Source: Isoetes taiwanensis (Eukaryota > Streptophyta > Lycopodiopsida > Isoetales > Isoetaceae). From it: DNA of 64,000 nt. A program made the position numbers and the translations under genes. Below the pieces are notes generated by a model, which ran no database searches, was not told where the DNA came from, and saw only the letters and a program-made list of their open reading frames with translations. Every line of letters starts with the position of its first letter. Position 1 is the first letter of the stretch. The stretch is taken from assembly GCA_021234155.1 (NCBI GenBank), contig JAJEKV010000061.1, forward strand, positions 6,676,436 to 6,740,435, in the 5' to 3' direction. Of this stretch, positions 25,297-36,531 are shown piece after piece.

Positions 25297-25890
25297 TTCC
25301 ATTGGCGTTTCTAAGAAGGTTGTGGTGTTAGACCTAAACGGAGTCCTTTGCAAGACTTTTCCAAAAAATAAAGTAGGCTAGAGAACGGTTTCATCGTGAC
25401 ACCCGGTAGAATCAAACACCAAGTGGATCTATCCGCGGCGCGACTTGAAGGAGATGCTAGGCGAGGCATTCGGGGTTATTTCGAAGTTGGTATTTGGTCA
25501 TCCATGGAATTAAGGAACATCAAGGATACTTTGGAGGCACTTGGGGAAATCGCGTAGAAATTGGTTGACCCTTTGGGATCAGAACAAATGTGTGAAGTTC
25601 ACTAATCCCAAGGATCCAACAGCAAGCTATCTTCATCAAACACTTGAGTAACATGATGGGCCGAACTTGGTATCGAGAATAAGGATGATATAATCATAGT
25701 GGATGATGATGCTCTCAAATGCTTCTACAATCAAACACAAAGCCCACAATCCACCATCTTACGATCCAAAAACTTTGGGACGATGATTTTTTTTGAAGTT
25801 TGTGTCTATTATGCATAATTTGGCTATGGGGATGACCGTGGGTGAAGTGTTAGATTCGGTACCCCGAGGCGGATAGAACGGTGACATGGA

Positions 25891-26570
25891 ACCACACCTT
25901 GTTAAATCGTGGAAAAACATGGATTGATCCCTTAATGTTTTATTGGAATATATGATATTTTTGTATGATATTTGTGCCATGTATCGATAATTTCGAGTCG
26001 GAATTGCCTGCATAAATAATGCAATTTGTTATTATCAAACCTAATATTATCATCTATTGAGCAAGCAATATTTGTCTCATCTATGTTAGCAACTTGCTCT
26101 TCATTTCTGCATATTTCAATTCGCATATGAAAAGTCACACGTGAATCGCAACCTTATGTTATTTTTGAAGTCCAAAAAAAAAGATTAAAAAAAACAAAAA
26201 CCCCCTAGAAGACAATAGCAGGTTGGCGTGATTTTGGAGTTGACATAATCCCAATTTAATTGGATGATGGTTTAAACAATACTTCCAAACTACCTAACCT
26301 GAAATATATGTTGCAGTCAGAAATCAAGAGACAAAATTTCTGAAACCATATCATATCATATTATGTATTCACATAAAAAGGAACCGTCACAAGCTGCCCA
26401 AGCCAGTTTAATTACATATCGGCCAGTTTACATATCATTCACAAAAAAAAACATCTCGGCCAAAAGTTTACATCAGAGTTTACGGAGTTTACAACATAAG
26501 TTAAGGAGCCCGGGGGATTTCATATACATAGCCGTGAAAGCAAAAACCTAGGATACTATTGAGACCAACA
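25891..26570. other. AT-rich intergenic DNA
   Basis: No supported gene. One GGCGTGATTTT motif at about 26224 is the last of the 17.5-26.2 kb series. Confidence 0.5.
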
Positions 26571-26575
26571 AGCCA

Positions 26576-26874
26576 CTAGACGTGTCCAGGAGGAGGCATC
26601 TTCAGCTCCACGTACAGTTCATTGTCTTCAGCAAAGATTTTCATCTCCAACAGTCGCTCTTCATTGACATGCACCCGATCAACCCACTGCTGAACCTTTT
26701 CAGAAAGGTAAGCTCCTATTTCTCGCATGCGAGACACCTCTGCACAGGAAAATCGAGCCACAATTTTCATTGTGGTGCCAGAACCGCCAGAATGCTCGGA
26801 AGGGTCGGAACCCACAGATCCGGATCCAACAGATTCATCCAGTGGCCTTTTGGCAGTGGCTTGGTCCGGGCCAT
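26576..26874 (-). pseudogene. Small gene G with histone-H3-tail-like start, one frameshift
   Basis: A TATATAT box (26943-26949) lies about 70 bases before ATG 26874. The first codons read MARTK. If one base is missing near 26858, the frame continues as TAKRPLDESVGSGSVGSDPSEH and then a helical segment (MREIGAYLSEKVQQWVDRV) to a stop at 26576, about 97 residues in total. MARTK...TAK resembles the histone H3 N-terminus, but no histone fold follows. Without the inserted base the ATG frame gives only 35 residues. The long frame could instead start at an internal ATG (MKIVARFS). The function is unknown and the H3 likeness may be chance. Confidence 0.4.
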
Positions 26875-26942
26875 TCCGACAGATTGAAAGAAGTAGAAGG
26901 CGGAAGCTGAAAATGGAAACAGAATCGAATGGATGGAGGTCG

Positions 26943-26949
26943 GATATAT
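26943..26949 (-). promoter_or_regulatory. TATA box of gene G
   Basis: TATATAT on the minus strand, about 70 bases upstream of ATG 26874, leaving room for a leader of about 40 nucleotides. Confidence 0.5.
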
Positions 26950-27049
26950 AGTTGCATGCCGAGCCATAATGCCCGCCAAAACCTTAATGATAAATCTTAA
27001 TAAAAAATCTTAATGCCATAATGTAAAATCTGAAAAGGCGTGCCACCCA

Positions 27050-27215
27050 ATAATAAACCCTATTACCCTATATTAACCCTATTAGCCTAACCCTATTAAC
27101 ACAATAATAGAATCTATTAACCCATGAACCAAATAATAAGATCTATTAACGTGCTATTAACCCTATTAACCCTATTAACTATTAACCCAATAAAAAAATC
27201 TATTAACCCTGTTGG
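27050..27215. repeat. CCCTATTAA-type imperfect microsatellite
   Basis: Runs of TATTAACCC / CCCTATTAAC with interruptions (for example at 27163-27185). It resembles but does not match the plant telomere repeat CCCTAAA. Confidence 0.8.
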
Positions 27216-27610
27216 TTGGTGTTCCCTGCTTTTCTTTTTTTCAGTGACCACCATTGAACTAAGGGGGACCATTGAACCATTGAACCCTAAACCTTCATGT
27301 CAAGGAGCTCTACAGTCCTCTAGTCCTATGCAAAATTTGGAGGTTGAATGTAAATATAAGGTAGAGGGTAGGCTACATTAGTGATATACTTGACGTAAAA
27401 ATACGGTTAAGGGTAGGGTCAATAGGGATTGGATTAGCCGTAAAAGTATGGAATCAGGTATTATTTTTCACCAACACTAGACTGTATACATAGGGGTTTC
27501 TATGGGGGGAGGGCCGTATACGGAGGGGTTTCTCCCGACCCCTGGAACGCACATGCCATATCCCCTTTACATAGAGGTGAACCCCCCGGGGTTATGGAAT
27601 AACCAATATT

Positions 27611-27631
27611 TGCACCGTGGCCACGGTGTGA
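27611..27631. repeat. Palindrome GCACCGTGGCCACGGTG
   Basis: An almost perfect copy of the recurring palindrome. GAACCCCCCGGGGTTATGG stands about 25 bases upstream, mirroring the arrangement at 8704-8770 in reverse orientation. Confidence 0.8.
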
Positions 27632-27862
27632 AATAGGCCCTCCCAGACCACTTTATGTTACACATGGAAAATTAGATGGAAATTACTCACATATTAATTG
27701 TAAAATAACTTTGGAATGCTTTTGACGTTCATGTTGTGCAGTTGTTAGAGACAATTCCAACTGTAGCATCATTATTGTTTCTATATACGAGTATATGTAC
27801 AGATACATGTCCAATAATTTGTATGTATATACCATCAATAATTTTGGTGGGTATAACTAGAT

Positions 27863-28141
27863 ATGCATGAAATTGCCAAGGCGTCGACTTTGCCAAGGCT
27901 TATGGCACATTCTGATGATGATCGCGATTCCATTACCTGCAAGATGAAGCATGAGGACCTCTGTAAGTGCCGCTAGTGAAATATAGCACTAGAAGACTGG
28001 CTAGCTGTTGTTACTATGAATCCTGTCCGTTTCTATCTGGATCCCTTCGATGTTGTGATTCACCTTCTATGGAATTCAGAGCATGGTTTGTTCATGATCG
28101 AAAGGATCCCTGGAGCGCCTGTTGATGATGAGTCTGAATGA
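27863..28141 (+). pseudogene. Small coding relic with two in-frame stops
   Basis: From ATG 27863 to TGA 28141 one frame encodes MHEIAKASTLPRLMAHSDDD..., two adjacent stops at about 27974, then LEDWLAVVTMNPVRFYLDPF and WNSEHGLFMIERIPGAP. The second half reads as genuine protein. It is not a family I recognise. Confidence 0.4.
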
Positions 28142-28488
28142 ACATTGTTCAAGTTGGCATTGATGTTGGCACATTATTAGAGATTATATTCTTAAGTTTG
28201 TTTATTTTAGAACTGTAAAATATAATAGATGGTTTATATTCATCTAGAATATGAAATACATGCATAAAGCAGCCAAATTTTAGGAAGATCCCTTTACAAA
28301 ATCACCTGAGGGATATCCTTATATTTGATTCTATAATAGATCAAATATAGTAGCAAGAGAAAGGGGATCACTGACTATTTAAATATTGGGAGTACTTTAG
28401 GTAGAAACGTAAAAACAAGATCGGGAAGACCACGAAGCTCGCTTGGATCGGGATCGCCCAAAATTAAAGAGCTCAATGTTATGCCTCG

Positions 28489-30081
28489 CTAAAGACTGAG
28501 CCGATCATCCGGATCCTCAATCCCGTGGCGTGGTGTTACGAAAGAAGCATCACCGATAAAGCCCCCTCGTCTCTTGCTCACGGAAAGTTTCAAAACCGGT
28601 TTGAGAGAATTATGCCTCCACAACTCCTCCTCCTTTAGGACTCGCTTCAGAGCCTTTCCTCTGGTAATATATGCCTTCAAAGAAACCAAAGTCTCTTCCA
28701 CAGCACGATTATCCATCTCAGCTTCCTGATTGAACATTCTATAAGATCCTTGCGCCCTCAATTTGTTATAATCGAAGCTCGATTTCTCTCTTGCCATTCT
28801 TTGCTCGGGCCTTCAAGACATTCCTTTAGACCTCATTTGCATGCTCCAAGGTTGGTTCAGCCAGTTGCGACTGCATCTCGACCATGGTATTGCCGACTTG
28901 TCTCCTAGTTTCCACCATCTTCCCCCTGGGTTCGCTGCTTCCAAATGAATCAATAAATCTCCCTATGCAATGATGTCAAATTATTAAATATTTTATCCTT
29001 TTGTTTATTTTAGTACTGTAAAATATAATAGATGGTACTGTATAATATAATAGATAGTAATGTCAAGGAAGTAATTTGTCAAGGCAACATCCTGCCTCAT
29101 TATTGTCACTCTCTTTCCATGCACAAAGATTTTCACACTGATCTTGAAGAACGACCATGTGATTCTCGGCGCCTCGTCACTTAGCATCAAGGGCATCTGC
29201 AGTGAATCGAGTCACCTCTTCTGGCATTGGAAAAAGTCTACCAGCATTCCGGTACCTTCTACTATCCCCCCTCATCTTATAGTATCTCTCCTGAACCTCC
29301 TCCCTACATATTCTAGCCATTGTGAGCTTCGGAAGCACCCACTCCACGTGGTTGCGAAGTCTTGGGATTTTCCCCTAATCCATCTATACTTTGGCTTAAA
29401 AGGCTGGCCCTTCTTATTCAGCTTAGGAGGGCCTTTGCAGAGAACCTGTTTCTTCTGCAGCTGCTTAGGCTTAGTAGACTTCCTCTTACGTCTACTGGAT
29501 TCCCCGACCTCTAGAGTCTGCTCAACAACAGGAACCACTCATCAGATGCGGTACTACGGTTTCGGTACAACCATCACGAGTCTGCTATTTTGCCTCTTGT
29601 ACAATGACATTTTACTGCGATTTGAGCATCACGGGGGACACAGACGGGGACACCGGTCATCATATTTCGGGGGGATACATTACGAGCGAGAAGGAACATT
29701 CCGAGAAGGAACATTCGAGTAACATTACGAACAATCCGACAGGGCACATCCTCATCTTTCCCAACATCCTGATGGTCATCCTCATGGGGCTTAGCATTCT
29801 CATTGTCACCCCAAGCAAGGCCGCCCCTCGTTTTACCTCCACCGATCCAATTTCCCCACTCTACGAGGAAGTCCTAGAATGTAATCTATCTCATTAACCC
29901 GGCCAGACAATGTGCCTATTGTTGGTGACAAAGAAGACATCAACCTGGGCCACACGACGAAGGAATGGAGTGCCTCAAGCAAGTTGTCGGCTCCTATCGG
30001 CTGAACAGCCAACTGCGTCTCTAGTGAAACTACTACATCGACGTTAACGGCGATGCAATCATCGAACGCACAGAACTCCAT
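28489..30081 (-). pseudogene. Exon fragments of unknown gene F
   Basis: Minus-strand frames in order: 30081-29833 (FDDCIAVNVDVVVSLETQLAV), 29538-29272 (VEQTLEVGESSRRKRKSTKPK, with an NLS-like basic cluster), a block near 28900 (RQVGNTMVEMQSQLAEPT), and 28797-28489 (MAREKSSFDYNKLRAQGSY...). The blocks are charged, soluble and separated by stops. No domain is recognised. They may be exons of one gene or pieces of several. The neighbouring gene E on the same strand raises the possibility of one large element. Confidence 0.35.
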
Positions 30082-30770
30082 GACGCATACCGCCGCACAA
30101 AAGTTCCTTCTCCCGACTAAATGGCCGCCAGAGAACAGGTAAACACGCCTTGGCTCTAAGATATGTCTCTAAAAATCTCCTCTGCCCCATTGGCAACATT
30201 CTGAACTACAGTGTTCAGACCTGCTTGATGAATGATTTCTAGCTCGGAAGACTGAGCTCTGTTCTGGTTGTTAGAGAAGCACTGACATGGTTAGTGGCAC
30301 TGCCCTCGCTGTCTTGCCCATCATGTGTGCGCGCAGGCGCCTTCTCTTACGTTGTTTGGTTCTTTGGGATGGTTAGATCCGCATTACCGCTATTCTGTGC
30401 CATTGTCTCTGAACTGTAATGCAACAAATGAGTGGACAAGATTGATAAATATGCAATGTAATGTCTTAGAACAAATATCAAAAGCAGACAACATCGATAA
30501 CAAAGATAATTGTATAAAGAGTACCATTGCTATTGTGCGAACACCGCAAAGGATAGCCATGGAAACGAATCGCATATGCACCGCGGGCTACCGGTCGAAT
30601 AACAATTAGTTGTAACCACCGGAAAACAACAGTGTTTTCACCCAAAGGCCCGCAGTGCGAGTAAAATAGAAGCGTGAGACAAATCAAAATGAAAACCGGC
30701 GTGTATGTTCGATATATAACATGAATAGAGATTTAAAACAAGTCTTTGCATTAATTAACAATGGTTACAA
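30082..30770. other. No supported gene
   Basis: A 94-codon plus-strand frame (30325-30609) has overlapping minus-strand frames of similar length. Neither has a recognisable domain. Confidence 0.4.
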
Positions 30771-30772
30771 CT

Positions 30773-33700
30773 TCATTTTCTTAGAAACATGTAAGTCATC
30801 TGAAACTTCTCGACTTCTTCCAATTCGGACTCTGAGGCCGGCATCCAACAGTACATAAGGCGAGGAATCTGGGGCTCCCTCTCTTCCCAAGTCAGTCGAA
30901 TTGTAGCCTTATCCACGCCAGACAAGGCCAATGCAGCTCTCATGGCAGCCATAGAATACATACTAAAGCCACCAAAAACATGCCGTGGCGATATCTCTCC
31001 TAACAGCCACTACTACTCGATCGAAATTGGCGATAATGGGATGTGACTACCAATCAACGAGAGAGGGCCTTGAGTTTCAAAACCTCCTCAGGTCCATATG
31101 GGCTGTGCTTAGAATGGAACACAACGATCTCTCCCTTATAAAGGTAGCCCATATAGTGGGCGATACTTGCATCTCTGCCAAGGGTAACTCTGTCATGTCT
31201 GGCGCAAAAATCGTCCACAAAAAATCTCTTGCGCAATACACAATCGTTCTTAGGCACTTGACAAAATAAGCAAACTTATGGTAGCTTACCTCCACTTCAT
31301 CAGATGCAATAACCCCTTTGGTAGAAATGTTGATCGACGACCTGGAAGAGCTTGATTCGCTCTTTGATACTTGTTTTGCACTATCTTTAGCTTCTGATGA
31401 ACTCGCCTCGAACTTTACTTCTGAGACTTCCTTCAAGCCCATTTCTGCCATCTCCACAACTCTATCAAAAGCAATCTCAGGAGCTATTGAAGTTCCATCA
31501 TAGGTTAAGAGTTCGTGCAGCTCCCTAGGCACTTCCGGCAAAGTCAATGAAGTCGTCTAGACCAACAACGAAAGCATAGATTTGTCCAAGGATCTCATCT
31601 TCCCTCAAACCAGTAATGGAAGATATATCGTGGAGAAGAAGATAGTCCTTCCCTCCTATGTTAACTTGCAAGGCTTCCGTGACACCCCATCTATCAAGAT
31701 TCTCTTCATGCTCATCTACGTCTTCATCCTCGTCCTCGTTGAGCTTTTCCACCAGTTCCTGCTTTTTCTCTGCATCAAATACCTTCTCTACAGGTGACTG
31801 AGGTTCTGCAATAGCCTTCACCTGTGGTTCTTCCCTATCTGTTGGTGGAATGCGTATATATCATGTAAGTAGCAAACATGATGTCAATTGATATAAATTA
31901 TCCTTCCCATCCTTCTCACATAAGTCTACCGGCGGTCTCTTGAACGACGTTCGAACCTTATCATGGTCACCTTTGGGAAAAAGCTTCAGAAAGGACTTTA
32001 GACTCAATACAATCTTCCCAAATGGGAAGGAGAAGGCCGCCTTTACGCCCGCCATGAAGCTCAATGTCGCGACCATACACATCACCGTGTTTTTAGCCTC
32101 GTAGATTATATCTACCGTTGGCGTTTATTGTAGACTACGCGTGGCGCCTACCGGGTTTTCGTGATGTTGAGCCGAACTCATCCGGGTGTGACGGCCGATG
32201 CTCCGGCTTCCTTCCCGACGATCTGGTCATACCATGCCCGAACTGCTCCCCAAGCTTTCTCCGACCGCCGTTTGACATTGGGAATTGTAAGCGCCTCCTT
32301 TAGTGCAATAAAACCCGATGCGCCTATATGTAAAGTGCCTGAAGCTCACAAATAAAACTAAAATGTCTAAGTGTGCTGATGAGGGATATACGCACCGTAC
32401 CGCGGTCTTGAAAACAAACATAAACGCCAAAGGCAACAATACGTTCTTCGCACCGTGGCCACGGTGCGATATTTTGCCAAAAAAAAAAGGCCAAAATTAA
32501 GTTAACTAAAAAATATACTACAAGGCTACCATTGTTAACAAAATACAAGGCTACCATTGTAGTTATGACCTACCCTTCTTCTTTCTGCATATGGTAGTCG
32601 CAACGTGGCCACGTTGCGAAACTACACAACATGACTACACAAACTCCACATGTTTCGCACGGTGGCCACAGTGCTGACTTTGCAAAAGGATATAAGTTAT
32701 TGGCAAACAACACTGGGATTTGAACCCAGTAATACCATTGTTATTTATTTGTTTAACTGTTTTCACTTAAGGAAAGTATAACAGGAGGCATACAGAGCTT
32801 TGTTGTATACAACTCTTCCTACGTTTTCCTACCTTGACACCATCCACAAAAAAATGGAAGAAGTTTAAGTCACATTATGATTCCAAAATAATTCTTACAT
32901 CAAATAAAGACCATGCTTCTTTGACTTTTAAGGTTTTAAACAATTGACCACTTTTAAAGATAGAAATGTCAATGACCGCAGAATGGGTACCATCATCATC
33001 GTCTTGTTCCACTGGAACCCACGTCAATTTGCTCCCTTCTTTTACTTCCCTCCATCTTCTGTATTTGAAGGTAATAAATCTTTGCTTTTCGAATACAATA
33101 CCGATTCGACGCTTTCTTTTTTATCCCGCAATCTACCTTCTCAACTCCTTCATGCGGGCCAGGATGACCATTCATCACATAAAATGTCATCCGAAACAAT
33201 CCGACAATCATTTACGGTAAACATTTTTGATGTCTTCTTGACATTCTCGGCATTTTTAAACAACGCAATAATCATATCGATGGGTACATTTACTTTCACA
33301 TGTCCACAGACTCCACCTTTCTCCTTCAAAGCACTAAAAATTTCTGTGACAATTTCAGCTTGGCAAGAAACACGAGAACTGGAATCCATTGGGCGGGGAA
33401 CTAAGCTCGCGATAATGGGGGCAATGGTAAGTCCACAATTTTGCCTTTCCGAGGATAATACTCATATCTTAGAACCAAATCCCCTTTCCCTTGAATTGCA
33501 CTTCGTTTGACCTTCAAAAAGCAAGGATCCAATATCATAATAGAAAGCATGGAAGATGCTTGTGATAGAACTTCGATGGTTCCGTGTCCAAAGACATCGA
33601 AAATCTGAGCCCCGAGATACGAAAACCCAATTAGTTGATTTCTTCAAAATATAATGAATGAAATTATACAGAGCATACAATGAAACTCACAATTAGCATG

Positions 33701-33997
33701 AAGCTCGGGGAAATTACGCCGAGATCTTATCTTTTTCTTTTCCCATGTCCGTCGGTGTGTATAGGTGTGCGACCCTTGATATATACTTCCCCTCTCACCT
33801 CGAACCCGGCAACAATAGCCTTCCAATGGCATGAAATAACATTTCTCCTGCCTTTGATCACTCGGTGAGGACCTTTGAGTGGTGGTCTGATTGTAATGAA
33901 GCTTCCAAAAATATATTGAAGTAGCGAAATCGTTCTCAATTGTGAGAGGTAATCGCCATCCCGAAATGAACCTAAGCAAAATAATTAGATCAAACAA
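30773..33997 (-). pseudogene. Exon fragments of unknown gene E
   Basis: Minus-strand coherent blocks: 33939-33727 (SFITIRPPLKGPHRVIKGRR, after a TTGCTTAG acceptor at 33973), 33680-33462, 33419-33150 (MDSSSRVSCQAEIVTEIFSA...), 32085-31861, 31821-31525 (acidic linker NEDEDEDVDEHEENL, then DYLLLHDISSITGLREDEI), 31547-31300 with a one-base frame change near 31540, 31257-31054 (CVLRKRFFVDDFCARHDRVT), and 30961-30773. A TATA-like CTATAAGTATC lies upstream at about 34100. No known domain is visible. The spacing fits an intron-rich gene with scattered mutations. Confidence 0.35.
32447..32677. repeat. Three copies of the GCACCGTGGCCACGGTGC palindrome
   Basis: Copies at 32447-32469 (perfect), 32598-32620 (GCAACGTGGCCACGTTGC, with compensating changes that keep the palindrome) and 32654-32677 (imperfect). 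A TACAAGGCTACCATTGT direct repeat sits between the first two. All lie between coding blocks of gene E. Confidence 0.85.
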
Positions 33998-34079
33998 TCC
34001 AATGAGGATGAGCTCGCTTGAGAACTAGAAGGATTGAAAGCATTAGCAAACCTAGGCCGGAGGCTTGAAAAGACGGATT

Positions 34080-34107
34080 GAGGGGGGGGGGGGGAGGGAT
34101 ACTTATA
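34080..34107 (-). promoter_or_regulatory. G-tract and TATA-like box upstream of gene E
   Basis: A G12 run (about 34083-34094) is followed on the plus strand by GATACTTATAG. Read on the minus strand this gives CTATAAGTATC, a TATA-like box about 130 bases upstream of the first gene E acceptor. Promoter function is inference. Confidence 0.3.
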
Positions 34108-34150
34108 GACACCCCAACATTTGGTAATTGGTAGGAATAATTTGTAATTA

Positions 34151-35081
34151 TTGCTTCCCGCCTACCAAACCTCCGTATGTAGTACCTTGGCGACACCGCA
34201 TGGGAAGGCGTGCATGGATGAAGAAAAGGTCATGCAGCTTCATTCTCATTGGCCGCGCGATTTCCATGTTGGCATCGAGGTTGGGACAATAAGTGATCCC
34301 AAAAAAACTCTAATGCACATAAACCAAAAACACGTACTAAAGTTCTCCAACTATACTAACCTCACGCATTATGCAGTAAAAGAACAATGGCCACACAAAA
34401 TCAGGCATATATATGTAAGGCACCAACAGATCCTAGCATTCCAAGTTCTCATCATCGGCGAGATGTCAATGCTCACATTCACCAATCTCAACATGATACT
34501 TAGGCAAATAGAAGAAGTAACAAAGCAACCAATAAGTAGTTCTTGCAAACACGAGCGATAATCCTTGTTGACGACAATGCTCAGCTCAGACCCATATGCA
34601 AATACAAAAAGAGAGACGCCGCCAACGTGCTCAAGCTATGCATCCTCACAAACAACCCTACTTTATGCAAGCAAAGAAGTACAATTTGATGCAGTCAATC
34701 ATGCACTGGTCCCACCTAGAGTACATAACCTTCCTCAATACCACAAGAGTAAGGCCACCGACTCAAAGCAAACTTACAGAACCACTGGGAGCCCACATCA
34801 TCAAAAAGGAAGAAGCAGTCAACCAAATTGACAATAACACCATAGTGTTGTGCATCCACCACGAGGACGCTCGACATTACAATACAATGGATATGGTCAA
34901 AATGTTTCCCAGCAACCACGTGCACAAGATAGTGCACACCAATGCAACAGCAGAAGATAATATGAACAACTGGATTGAAGACCATAATCATTATCAATAT
35001 GGGCATATTGGGAGAAATAGTCAATGGAACAACAGGAATTGTCACAAGAGATACACAAGGCATCATGATTCCCATTGACAA
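34151..35081 (+). other. Open but unrecognised frames
   Basis: Frames 34151-34561 and 34596-35078 are open for 136 and 160 codons and rich in His, Asn and Thr (for example HHEDARHYNTMDMVK). A 121-codon frame is open on the opposite strand over the same DNA, so the openness partly reflects base composition. It may be a degraded TE polyprotein; I cannot assign it. Confidence 0.3.
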
Positions 35082-35099
35082 TTCTCTCTAACACATGTA

Positions 35100-36460
35100 C
35101 GTCAAACGAACACTGGTTGAATATAGACATCAAGGACCCATGACCATCTTCAAGAAAACATTCCCACTTGCACTGACATATGCCTTATAGGATATAAGAG
35201 CCAAAGCTCCACGATAGAAGGCAATGCAATAATGGTTGTGAGAAAGGCATTCACGCCAAGACTATTGTACGTAATGTTGTCATGAATAAATGATAGGAAA
35301 CAAATGTCGATTGTATTGCCAATCACGACATATGACTTTCAACCAAATAAAACACTATTAATGTAGCAACAATTCGACACGACGTTAGCGTCAATCATGA
35401 TAATCTCTAGTAATATCAAGAAATTAAAATTCCACACTTTTTCCTATGGCGTCTCTATATGTATAGCTTGTACTAATTCCTAAACGCTAGGAAACTTTAA
35501 GTTGGTGCTTATCACTTGTAACAATTCATTCGTCATTAAAATTGCAAGGTTGAAAGTATAAGCGATATTGCTATCTGTCTTGTTTCCAAACACCACATAT
35601 TATACACCTCTATTGTTACTACGTTACATTGCACTAAGGCGACGGAGATGGAAGGGATTCATTCATGCTTTACACATCGTATTCTTCTCAACCATTGTAA
35701 TTTAACAATCACAGAAAATAATCCCAAAATCCATGCAACAACTAATAAAACTGCATATAACTTCAAACTCATTAGCAAAATCGTCATAATCTCTACTAAA
35801 ATCAAGTAATTAAGTTAAATATAAGCTCCGTACAGTTAAAGATACATTCACTATGTTTTCTCTCATCTTCAGATGACACTTGTATAAAGTCCACATAGCT
35901 AAACGACAACAGAAGCACACCATCAACCTCCACAACATCATGAAATCTTCTGAAAACACGCTTGATGAATGTAACTTCTCTATTTCGCCTTCCTTCAAAC
36001 TTCTCTAATCCTTTGCCGCAAGCTTGCGTTTCTCCTAGTTAATTTTTTAACTTTAACGGTGGGTGCGAATGGCCCTAGTTTTTAAAGAGTACTCTTAGTT
36101 ACTAATGTGGAATTCACATGCACTAAGTAGGAAATCCTAAACTGGTCCACTATTTTGGATGTTTAGACGATTTAGCATATTGACCCGCTGCAAAATGGTC
36201 ATTCAAACATGACATGGGTGAATCATTTACTACAGGCCTGGCGAGATTCATGCGAACTCTCTGCCCAAATTTATGTCCTCATGCCATGCAACATATATCC
36301 ATCAATGACCACATCACGGGGCCAACATCTCATGCTTGTGATCGTGTTCAAGCCTCCTTAATCTTCTGCAAGATTTCCTGTTCCTGACCGGAAATGATAA
36401 ATTTCCCACCGCTTTAAATGAACCCCTCAAATCCTTGTGATGGGTTTGATACATCGATTC
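35100..36460. other. Intergenic, upstream region of the TMM-type gene
   Basis: AT-rich, without a supported gene. The last few hundred bases are presumably the regulatory region of the gene at 36532. Confidence 0.5.
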
Positions 36461-36467
36461 GACGCAC

Positions 36468-36474
36468 TATATAT
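36468..36474 (+). promoter_or_regulatory. TATA box of the TMM-type gene
   Basis: TATATAT 58 bases before ATG 36532, giving a short leader. Confidence 0.6.
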
Positions 36475-36531
36475 CCTCTACCAAAATCCAAGTAATACTC
36501 AAAGAAGGCAACCAATCTTCTGTTTTCGCAA

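Larger units (their letters stand above)
21768..25890 (+). pseudogene. Decayed multi-exon gene D with terminal FCP1/NIF-type HAD domain
   Basis: Coherent coding blocks on the plus strand: WYVDLAKTNGKLDLTLFSRK (21774), ELLSSDDIKYVIIGPAAFREA (22527), LHLAEISATLNEITEDISIQK ending at an AAAG|GTAATC donor (22753), a block from a TATTGCAG acceptor (about 23069), LTSPEHLLQLIQPAWSFML (24443), and a last block after TGTTTCAG (25296). The last block encodes KKVVVLDLNGVLCKT (25314), then FEVGIWSSMELRNIKD (near 25480) and DDIIIVDDDALKCFYN (near 25686). In FCP1/SCP-type HAD phosphatases these correspond to the DxDx(T/V)-type first motif, the W(S/T)(S/A) second motif and the VDD third motif; the DxN first motif occurs in a plant/fungal subgroup. 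Frameshifts and stops inactivate it. The other blocks are unrecognised, and joining them into one gene is inference from strand, order and splice sites. Confidence 0.5.

Noticed and set aside
32705-32735. TGGGATTTGAACCCA resembles a tRNA T-arm / box B on the minus strand
   Set aside because: No matching acceptor, D or anticodon arms lie upstream, so it is not a tRNA gene. A SINE remnant is possible but unsupported.
34716-35081. A 121-codon minus-strand frame
   Set aside because: It overlaps open frames on the other strand in compositionally biased DNA and shows no domain.
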